DNA from: Bacteroidales bacterium
Lineage (GTDB): Bacteria > Bacteroidota > Bacteroidia > Bacteroidales > Muribaculaceae
Length of the DNA: 30,632 bases
Assembly (NCBI GenBank): GCA_030526455.1
Contig: JAUNCU010000009.1
Span: forward strand, 1-30,632
Direction of reading: 5' to 3'
The translations under genes and the position numbers were made by a program. A model generated the notes under the pieces. It had not been told where the DNA came from. It worked only from the letters and a program-made list of their open reading frames with translations, and made no database searches. Each line of letters begins with the position of its first letter. Positions within the stretch are counted from its first letter, which is position 1. Shown here piece after piece: positions 24,894-30,632 of this stretch.

Positions 24894-26972
24894 TTATCGC
24901 TTTAAGAATTTGAACGAACGGCTAGCATGACTGGCTGTAGCCTTAATGAGGTAGACGCCCTTACTGAGGTGGCTGAGGTCAATATCCAAGCGACCAATGC
25001 CGCTCACCTGCTTCACGAGCACGCCGCCCACTGAATAGACCGACGCCGCAATGGGGCATGCTTCGCTCGACACAAGCGAAACCACATCGCCGCAATCCAC
25101 CATGTGGATAGCACGCGAGGCGATGCCTAGATCATCAACCTTCGACGAAAGCACTTGCACGATGCCCTCGTAGGCGTTCACCTTGCCATGCCCCCAACGA
25201 ATATCGTCGGTATCGCCAGTTTTGTTTGCCGACGATGCCATCACCTCTTTCACTTGGCTGATGGTGAGGGCGGGATTGGCCTCCAGCCAGAGTGCCACGA
25301 TGCCCGCCACGCAAGGGGTGGCCATCGACGTGCCGCTCATCACACCCCAGTTGCATTCACGGCCTTCAGCATTCGCCACCACCATCGCGCAGGTAGAAGG
25401 GCGCGCCAAATAGGAGTTGAGCGCCGAAATCACGGCAGAGCCTGGGGCTGTGATAAATGGATGGGCCACGCCGTTCATGTCGCGACCATAACTGGAGAAA
25501 GATGAAATGGAGCCAATGGGCGCTGAAGAGTCGCGCACCGTGCCGCCTCGGTAGTCGGTGTGACGGTTACGGTTCACGTATGATCCCACCGAAATGGTGC
25601 CCTGCCCTGTGGCCATGTCGCTGATGCTACACTCGCTTGAGCCCTGCGAGAATCCCTCCATGCCATAAGCCATGAGCGCACTGGAGCCAGTGCACTCCCA
25701 CACGTGGAGATTCACTTCTTCATCGGCCACATATTGCAGCGCCAATTTATAGCCAGTAAGCATGCGCATATCAGACGCCACATAGATGTGGGTGTGGCCC
25801 GTCACGTCGTTGGCGCCAAATGTAACCGCCACCTTTCCAGCGCTGGCGATGCGGGAGAGCGCTTCGTTGTTGCTGAGAGAGAATGTGGTGTCGGATTTCA
25901 GACAGTCGGAGGTGTAGACGATGGCGTTATTATTGCTGTCGACGACGAGGAGTCTCATTGCAAAGGGTTTGGCAGAATCGCTCCAGGCATCCACATCGGC
26001 GAGAGAACTGCTCAGAATCGTTGCCAGAGGGGCGTCGGGAGTGACGTTACGGCCAAGATACAAATTCACATTTCCCTCATTGCCAGCGGCGAGCACAATC
26101 ATCACCTGTGGATAGCGCTGGGCAATTTCGGCAAAGGCGCGAGCCATGAAGCCATTGCCGTCGTGAGGGCCGTCGTGATTGCCGAGGCTCATGCTGATGA
26201 CGCATGGCTTACCCACGGTGGCGGCATAGCGGGCGAGATAATTCACACTGTGAACCACATTCACATCGGTGAGCGAATCGCCCAGAGCGCATAGCACCAA
26301 GTCGGCATCGGGAGCCATACCGCGGTACTGCCCCACTATGGAACCAGCCGCAATGCCGGTGGTGTGGGTGCCATGCGACACATTCGTATCGTAACGCAAT
26401 TTCGCAATCTCATCGCCCACAAATTCAGAACCCGGCAGCCCGTCAACAGGCTGTCCTTCGGCGGAATGCGGCATATACACACGCTGTACACGCGATTGAA
26501 GGTCAGCATCGAGAAATGCACGGTGATTGAAGTCGACACCACTGTCGATGATGCCCATAATCACACCCCTGCCGGTGAACGACTGGGGCAAACCCACGCC
26601 TTCATTCACCCACTTTGCGCCAGTAGACGATGCCACAGAATCGGTGAGCAGCCGCACACGATGCGCCACATCCACGAGTTTCACACCGGGAATATCGGTC
26701 ACAGAGAGCAACTTTCCCGCAGGAATGGTCACGGTAGAGAAGCCATCGAAAGAGGCATTCACCCTCACGCCCGCATCCTCCAGCGCTTGCAGCACCGAGG
26801 GCGAATCGACAGAGACGAAAGCCTCCACCTGTGGCAGAGAAACCTGCTGCGCTGTCAGCACGCCATGCTGTGCCACCCACAGTTTGGTGGCAGCCGACAT
26901 GCGCCTTTGCGAACCAAATGCCACCACCGAAACCATGGCGAAGAGCAATGCCGAAATAATATACTTTTTCAT
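24894..26972 (-). CDS. Exported S8 subtilisin-like peptidase with T9SS C-terminal sorting tail
   Basis: 692 residues from Met at 26972; the open frame reaches 27020 through a TTG, but that would add 16 residues before a clear signal peptide (KKYIISALLFAMVSVVAFG) and would run into the promoter. Catalytic residues are Asp143 (GIIDSGVD), His200 (SHGTHTTGIAAG), Asn298 (AAGNEG) and Ser549 (SGTSMATP). The body aligns throughout with the downstream dockerin subtilase, including an insert of about 150 residues. The last 58 residues (about 635-692) resemble a T9SS type A sorting domain: VYSVGGVLVKQVSG, IDLSHLSKGVYLIKA, and a basic end FKFLKR. It should be carried out through SprA, encoded 2.2 kb away, and left at the surface or released. 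Confidence 0.92.
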   Translation of the reverse strand: MKKYIISALLFAMVSVVAFGSQRRMSAATKLWVAQHGVLTAQQVSLPQVEAFVSVDSPSVLQALEDAGVRVNASFDGFSTVTIPAGKLLSVTDIPGVKLVDVAHRVRLLTDSVASSTGAKWVNEGVGLPQSFTGRGVIMGIIDSGVDFNHRAFLDADLQSRVQRVYMPHSAEGQPVDGLPGSEFVGDEIAKLRYDTNVSHGTHTTGIAAGSIVGQYRGMAPDADLVLCALGDSLTDVNVVHSVNYLARYAATVGKPCVISMSLGNHDGPHDGNGFMARAFAEIAQRYPQVMIVLAAGNEGNVNLYLGRNVTPDAPLATILSSSLADVDAWSDSAKPFAMRLLVVDSNNNAIVYTSDCLKSDTTFSLSNNEALSRIASAGKVAVTFGANDVTGHTHIYVASDMRMLTGYKLALQYVADEEVNLHVWECTGSSALMAYGMEGFSQGSSECSISDMATGQGTISVGSYVNRNRHTDYRGGTVRDSSAPIGSISSFSSYGRDMNGVAHPFITAPGSAVISALNSYLARPSTCAMVVANAEGRECNWGVMSGTSMATPCVAGIVALWLEANPALTISQVKEVMASSANKTGDTDDIRWGHGKVNAYEGIVQVLSSKVDDLGIASRAIHMVDCGDVVSLVSSEACPIAASVYSVGGVLVKQVSGIGRLDIDLSHLSKGVYLIKATASHASRSFKFLKR

Positions 26973-26989
26973 AATGCGCTTATTTGTCA

Positions 26990-27021
26990 CAAATTTACAA
27001 AAAAGACAATAAAAAAGCAAA
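26990..27021 (-). promoter_or_regulatory. Consensus promoter of the tandem subtilase operon
   Basis: The minus strand shows TTTG (27018-27021), a 20-nt T-rich spacer and TAAATTTG (26990-26997). The match to the Bacteroidetes consensus is full. The predicted start lies about 10-15 nt before the ATG at 26972, giving a very short leader. The -33 element lies inside the T-rich tail of the upstream TPR gene's terminator. Confidence 0.75.
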
Positions 27022-27049
27022 GAGTCTCAACACCTTGCGATGCTGAGAC
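27011..27049 (-). terminator. Terminator of the TPR gene
   Basis: GTCTCAACA (27024-27032) pairs with TGCTGAGAC (27041-27049) with one mismatch, around an 8-nt loop. On the minus strand it is followed by TCTTTGCTTTTTTATTG, a T-rich tail. It lies 26 bases past the stop codon at 27075 and abuts the promoter of the next gene. Confidence 0.8.
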
Positions 27050-27074
27050 CCTTCATTACGAGTTCAAATATTGT

Positions 27075-28715
27075 TTACTTTTCGAGAGTAGCGATCACGT
27101 TGAGGAGTTTTTCCTTAGTTGCTGCATCAGCAACTTCGCTCCAAGCCTTGAATGCTTCAACTGCTTTTTCTTTGTTCTTGATACCATTGTAGTAGAAGCC
27201 GATGTACTGGTAAGCGTAACCGAGCGTACCGTTGTAAGCAGGCTGTTGGTCGGCTGGGAGAGCCTTGATAGCCTTAGCCATTGCTTGCATGGTTTCGAGG
27301 GCAGCACCATTGTTCTTCTCTTCAGTGGCCATGAGGATACCCGACTTGTAGTAGAGAAGCACGATGTCGTTAGGCTTCATTTCGAGCGCCTTGTTGATGT
27401 ACTTCACTGCTTCAGCGAGGTCGGCAGCCTTAGCGGCAGCGTCTTCGTGAGAAGCGGCTTTGTCCTTGTAGGTGTTGGCCATAGTAGCGAAGTCGTTAGC
27501 AGTGCACTTGTCGCTGTCAATCACCTTCTTACCATAGTAGATAGCCTTGTCGAACACCTTAGCCTTAGCAGCCTGAGCAGAGAGGTTGCGAGCGAGGTCG
27601 AGGTTATCAGGGTTAGACTGGATTGCTTCGTCGTAGTACTTCATTGCTTCTTCAGGCATCTTTGCTTCTTCAAGCGCCTTAGCATACATCACGAGGTCCT
27701 TGAAGTTGAAGTTGATGTCGTTAGCACCCTTCTTCTGAGCAAACATTTCCTTACCGATAGCGGCTGCTTCAGCCCATTGACCCTTGTTCTCGAGGCTGTA
27801 CATCATCATGCGGCAAGCAGGCACGTAGTAGTTGCTGGCAGGAGTGATCTTAGCCTTGAGTGCAGAAGCCACGTTGTAGCATTCGTCAAACTTGTCGGCG
27901 AAGTAGAGAAGTTGAGCGAAACGAGCCTCATCCTTGTCGAAGTGGTTGTTGGTGCTCTTCACATAGTTGCCATAGCGTTCTGCTGCTTCAGCGAAGTCAC
28001 CGTTTTCGTAGAGTTTTTCAGCGAGTTGGCGTTGCACGAGCGCTGAATTTGGATGAGCGGCGATGATTTCGTGGAGTTTCTGAAGAGCGAGTTGCTTGTT
28101 CACCTGGAAGTAAGTGTCGGCATACTTGACGGTTGCTTCGATGTTGGTTTCGTCCTTAGTGAAAGCCATTTCATACTTACCCATAGCGTTACCCACTTCG
28201 TTGCGAGCCATGCTCATGTCGCCTTCGCAGATGTAAGTTTCCACGATACCGTCCTTGGTCCACTTGCGGGCATCGGCGATGCACTTTTCAATCTTCTTGT
28301 CGTAAGCGGTAGGATCGGCTGCGAAATATGCTTCAGCGATAGCCACTTCAAGTTTTGCGTCCTTCTTCACGAGTTTGCGAGCAGCCTTGAAGAGATCTTC
28401 ACCAGCCTTGTTGCCTTGCTTGAGCAGTACGGCACCCTGGCCAACGAGGTTGTAAGGATTGGCGGCATCGGCAGCCACACCCTTGTCGAAGTTAGCCTTT
28501 GCTGCATCCAGACGGCCTTCCTTGAAGTCAATCATACCATAGTAGTAGAATGCTTCAGCCTTGTTGGCAGCAGAATTGATGTTACGATCGAGAATAGTTC
28601 TTGCGTTTTCGTAGTCACCAATTGAATAAAAATCAATTCCGTCCTTGAATCCTTGTGCGAAAACTGAAACGGATGCTCCCAAGAGAAGGGAAGCGAAGAA
28701 GAATTTCATTTTCAT
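27075..28715 (-). CDS. Exported tetratricopeptide-repeat (TPR) protein
   Basis: A 546-residue protein with a signal peptide (residues 1-20, ending SVSVFAQ), so periplasmic or membrane-associated. The rest is almost all helical TPR-type repeats, for example AEAFYYYGMIDFKEGRLDAA, NPYNLVGQGAVLLKQGN, LAEKLYENGDFAEAAERYGN, and ALEEAKMPEEAMKYYDEAI. Cys residues are few. TPR arrays are protein-interaction scaffolds; no enzymatic motif is seen. In many Bacteroides a gene of this kind lies after a PstS-like gene in a TonB/ExbB/ExbD cluster, and here it follows a PstS-like gene by 76 nt, so a part in that envelope complex is inferred. Met 28709 is an alternative start. Confidence 0.88.
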   Translation of the reverse strand: MKMKFFFASLLLGASVSVFAQGFKDGIDFYSIGDYENARTILDRNINSAANKAEAFYYYGMIDFKEGRLDAAKANFDKGVAADAANPYNLVGQGAVLLKQGNKAGEDLFKAARKLVKKDAKLEVAIAEAYFAADPTAYDKKIEKCIADARKWTKDGIVETYICEGDMSMARNEVGNAMGKYEMAFTKDETNIEATVKYADTYFQVNKQLALQKLHEIIAAHPNSALVQRQLAEKLYENGDFAEAAERYGNYVKSTNNHFDKDEARFAQLLYFADKFDECYNVASALKAKITPASNYYVPACRMMMYSLENKGQWAEAAAIGKEMFAQKKGANDINFNFKDLVMYAKALEEAKMPEEAMKYYDEAIQSNPDNLDLARNLSAQAAKAKVFDKAIYYGKKVIDSDKCTANDFATMANTYKDKAASHEDAAAKAADLAEAVKYINKALEMKPNDIVLLYYKSGILMATEEKNNGAALETMQAMAKAIKALPADQQPAYNGTLGYAYQYIGFYYNGIKNKEKAVEAFKAWSEVADAATKEKLLNVIATLEK

Positions 28716-28791
28716 GTCAGTAAGTAATTTATTGTTTGTTATTTAATTGATTTCAATGTTTTTTGAGAGGGGCTCGACGGGCTGTGCGATT

Positions 28792-29784
28792 TTATTTCGA
28801 CACATCCACCACCCTCACTGGTTCAGCGCCGGGCATGATGCCGGTCTGGAGGATAATCTTCTGTCCTATCACGCCGGTGAGGAACACGAAGAATTGGTGA
28901 GCGGGCATGCCGGGGTGAGCGGCATCAATTGCATAAATCTTGCGGAAGAGCGGATACGAGCCGTCGGCAATGTAGGCCTGATAAGGTTTCACGCCTGTGA
29001 CACGGTCCATGCTGCGCACCTTGAGCACCTTTACGCGATTGGTGAAATCGATGGCTGAGGGCTCGGTTTCCTGTTCGCTCTTGTTGAGTTCCTTGAAGCG
29101 GGTTTCCTCGTTTTTCTGGCTTTCGCCCATGTCGTCGGCAATCCAACTCACGCCCACGAAACCAATGGCGTTGCGGTTCTTTTCCACCAGTTGGAACACC
29201 TCTTCCGACGATTTAGCCGAATATACGGGGAAGGTGAACTCCTTGCCGCCCAGGAACTTCTCCTTTGCATAGTGAATCACGCCCGAGGCATTGCCGTCGA
29301 AAAGGAGACGGATGGAGTCGTTACGCATCTTGGTGGGAACGATCTTGCCCCATGTGCGGTGCTTGCCGGTCATCAGGTCGGTGAGTTCCTGCATCGAGAG
29401 TTCGTCGATATCGCAGTTCTTGTTCACGATGAGCGCCACGGCATCCACGGCAATCATGCGCGAGCGGTAAGCACGGTTTTTAGCGGCGAGATAGCGCTTC
29501 TGGTCTTGCGTGAGGTCCTTCTGCGTGATGATGAGGTCCACGTTGTCGTTGAGCAGCGAGTCGAGCGCGGCCGATTCGCTCATGTAGCGCGCCATCACAT
29601 TCGACTGTGGATACTGATACTCGAAGATGGCAATTTCCTGCTCGAGGATGTTACGGAACGACTCGTCGCAATACACCTTCGCGAATCCCGACACAGCCTT
29701 CTGCTGGTCTTTGTATTTTGTGCAGCCGGTGGAGAGCAGTCCTAATGTAGCCAAAGCCACGGCTGAAAGTAAAAATTTCTTCAT
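28792..29784 (-). CDS. PstS-like substrate-binding lipoprotein (PBP-like domain)
   Basis: A 330-residue protein with a lipoprotein signal; lipobox LSTGC gives Cys21. The body matches the PBP_like_2/PstS group: FAKVYCDESFRNILEQEIAIFEYQYP (residues about 34-59), SLLNDNVDLIITQKDLTQDQKRYL, and VDAVALIVNK (113-122) with LTDLMTGKHRTWG. These are the phosphate-binding-protein-like stretches used in family annotation. No PstC, PstA or PstB gene is present, so it is unlikely to be the receptor of a phosphate ABC importer; a role with the TPR and small membrane proteins is inferred. It lies 35 nt after the small membrane protein gene and 76 nt before the TPR gene. Confidence 0.87.
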   Translation of the reverse strand: MKKFLLSAVALATLGLLSTGCTKYKDQQKAVSGFAKVYCDESFRNILEQEIAIFEYQYPQSNVMARYMSESAALDSLLNDNVDLIITQKDLTQDQKRYLAAKNRAYRSRMIAVDAVALIVNKNCDIDELSMQELTDLMTGKHRTWGKIVPTKMRNDSIRLLFDGNASGVIHYAKEKFLGGKEFTFPVYSAKSSEEVFQLVEKNRNAIGFVGVSWIADDMGESQKNEETRFKELNKSEQETEPSAIDFTNRVKVLKVRSMDRVTGVKPYQAYIADGSYPLFRKIYAIDAAHPGMPAHQFFVFLTGVIGQKIILQTGIMPGAEPVRVVDVSK

Positions 29785-29819
29785 GATGATAAACCCGTTA
29801 GCAAATTAAACATTCCGCC

Positions 29820-30071
29820 TTATTCCTTATCTTCGTCATCGTCCATATCCTTGAGGTGATAGTAGTCGATGCCAGCAATCTGGCGATAGCAACGATACAC
29901 ACCATAGAGCAGAAACACGCCTGCAAGAAGATAACGAAACCATGTGAGAGATGTATTCCAGTTGAAAAAATTCAAGAACATCAACACTGCCATGCCAACG
30001 TAGACAAGAATCATAAACAACCCAAAGAATACACGCAGGGCCCGAAACATTTTATTACCAGTTTTCTTCAT
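29820..30071 (-). CDS. Small two-TM inner-membrane protein
   Basis: 83 residues. Two hydrophobic segments: about 12-34 (FFGLFMILVYVGMAVLMFLN) and about 42-62 (LTWFRYLLAGVFLLYGVYRCYR). The N-terminus is basic and the C-terminus is an acidic tail (DMDDDEDKE). The positive flanks suggest both ends face the cytoplasm. No family name is recognised, but small proteins of this form sit before the PstS-like gene in related Bacteroidales clusters, so it is likely real and is the first gene of the three-gene unit read toward the TPR gene. Met at residue 8 is an alternative start. Confidence 0.78.
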   Translation of the reverse strand: MKKTGNKMFRALRVFFGLFMILVYVGMAVLMFLNFFNWNTSLTWFRYLLAGVFLLYGVYRCYRQIAGIDYYHLKDMDDDEDKE

Positions 30072-30138
30072 TGTCCATTTCTAAAAACTTTGTCGATTAG
30101 ACCTAAACAGGCCGAAAAAGTTTATTATAAAAATACTT

Positions 30139-30171
30139 TTTACACGACATTATTATTAACGTGTAAAGTTA
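30139..30171 (-). promoter_or_regulatory. Inverted repeat and -7-like box upstream of the membrane protein/PstS/TPR unit
   Basis: TTTACACG (30139-30146) and CGTGTAAA (30160-30167) are perfect 8-bp arms around a 13-bp AT-rich spacer. On the minus strand the outer arm overlaps TAACTTTA (30164-30171), a one-base variant of the -7 element TAnnTTTG. The layout fits an operator at a promoter for the unit starting at 30071, with a leader of about 85 nt. No regulator is known. Confidence 0.4.
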
Positions 30172-30494
30172 AGCATTTTTGGGCAATTATACACCACCCT
30201 ACTTTCACTAATTATATAATCTTAACGAAAAAAGTAAAGCACAGAGGACGGCGAAGCCGCGAAGAAAGGAATGTCACGCCAAGTGATGGGTGTATTGGCG
30301 GCATGGGGAGAAGTGCGGTGTAGTGTGTGGTGGTGGGTGGTGGGGATGGGATATCTGACCCATCGGACGGATCAGACGGATCAGGGCTCAGTGGAAAAAT
30401 ACGGGGAGGGGATTAGTGGGAGAGGCGGCGGGGATGTGTCAAAATTTAAAATCACGGCAGGTCTATAGCGAAAACGCTAGGCGACCACCCGCCC
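30172..30494. other. Non-coding, G-rich intergenic stretch
   Basis: About 320 bases with no credible gene; short open frames here lack family features. It contains a two-copy 9-bp tandem repeat (GACGGATCA, 30366-30383), a G-rich run at 30325-30350, a possible G-quadruplex motif at 30403-30433, and a small hairpin TAGCG-AAAA-CGCTA (30466-30479). The start (30172-30235) is AT-rich, then composition shifts to GC-rich. I see no tRNA, rRNA or known small RNA. Confidence 0.5.
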
Positions 30495-30596
30495 GAGGGT
30501 GTTGCAGAACCCAGAATAAGGTAGGGACGCGATACATCGCGTCCCTACCATAAATTTCCCATTTTGGGGCATATTTTTGAGTTCTGCAACACCCTC
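30495..30596. repeat. MITE-like element: 16-bp terminal inverted repeats enclosing a nested palindrome
   Basis: GAGGGTGTTGCAGAAC (30495-30510) and GTTCTGCAACACCCTC (30581-30596) are perfect 16-bp inverted repeats at the ends of a 102-bp, non-coding segment. Inside, GGTAGGGACGCGAT (30520-30533) and ATCGCGTCCCTACC (30536-30549) form a 14-bp hairpin with a 2-nt loop. The structure resembles a miniature inverted-repeat transposable element; no target-site duplication is obvious, and I cannot name the family. Another reading is a dispersed palindromic repeat inside a different element. Confidence 0.65.
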
Positions 30597-30632
30597 TTAT
30601 TATGGTTAACTCCATGCAAGCGAGTGAATTGC

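Noticed and set aside
26973..27020. TTG-initiated extension of the T9SS-tailed subtilase
   Set aside because: It would overlap the consensus promoter and place 16 residues ahead of a normal signal peptide.
26364..28046. A 560-residue plus-strand open frame across the subtilase and TPR genes
   Set aside because: It spans two unrelated minus-strand genes and their intergenic terminator and promoter; composition is that of a shadow frame.
30271..30468. A 65-residue plus-strand open frame in the right-hand intergenic region
   Set aside because: It covers the G-rich and tandem-repeat DNA, has a low-complexity Trp/Gly/Val-rich translation and no recognisable domain.

Overview
The window looks like chromosomal DNA of a Bacteroidota bacterium, most likely of the order Bacteroidales. 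Evidence: a 2511-residue SprA-type surface protein directly behind ruvA, a subtilase ending in a type IX secretion (T9SS) sorting tail, a DUF349 repeat protein, a small-membrane-protein/PstS-like/TPR gene set, near-absence of Shine-Dalgarno sequences, and repeated promoters of the form TTTG-N20-TAnnTTTG (the Bacteroidetes primary sigma consensus). A family-level name (Prevotellaceae or Muribaculaceae would fit) would be a guess. Almost every gene is on the minus strand; only two (C1 peptidase and SulP transporter, 3.2-6.2 kb) are on the plus strand.

Layout. 0-3 kb: an AlbA_2/winged-helix regulator, a secreted SGNH hydrolase and an OmpA-like lipoprotein, each apparently with its own promoter. 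3-6.3 kb: an exported cysteine peptidase of the bleomycin-hydrolase/PepC type and a SulP anion transporter with STAS domain, separated by a large heptad-built terminator hairpin. 6.3-11.7 kb: RecQ helicase, an undecaprenyl-phosphate sugar phosphotransferase that would start exopolysaccharide synthesis, and a DUF349 protein. 11.8-14.3 kb: a three-gene unit (unknown 124-aa protein, exported cyclophilin, M16 zinc peptidase). 14.5-22.7 kb: ruvA and sprA overlapping by one base. 22.8-27 kb: two tandem paralogous subtilases one base apart, one with a dockerin tail and one with a T9SS tail. 27-30.1 kb: a TPR protein, a PstS-like lipoprotein and a small two-TM membrane protein, which in Bacteroides usually accompany ExbB/ExbD/TonB; no such genes are visible here. 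30.1-30.6 kb: non-coding DNA with an operator-like dyad, G-rich stretches and a 102-bp MITE-like element.

How the genes work together. SprA is the outer-membrane conduit of T9SS, and at least one nearby subtilase carries a T9SS sorting tail, so part of the window reads as translocon plus cargo. Several other products (SGNH hydrolase, OmpA lipoprotein, C1 peptidase, cyclophilin, PstS-like lipoprotein, TPR protein) also carry export signals, giving the window an envelope and secretion theme. I see no rRNA, tRNA, CRISPR array, prophage or transposase gene. The most unusual items are the MITE-like element, a short repeat shared between the sprA 3' hairpin and the window edge, the divergent C-termini of the subtilase pair, and structured leaders upstream of the OmpA and AlbA_2 genes.
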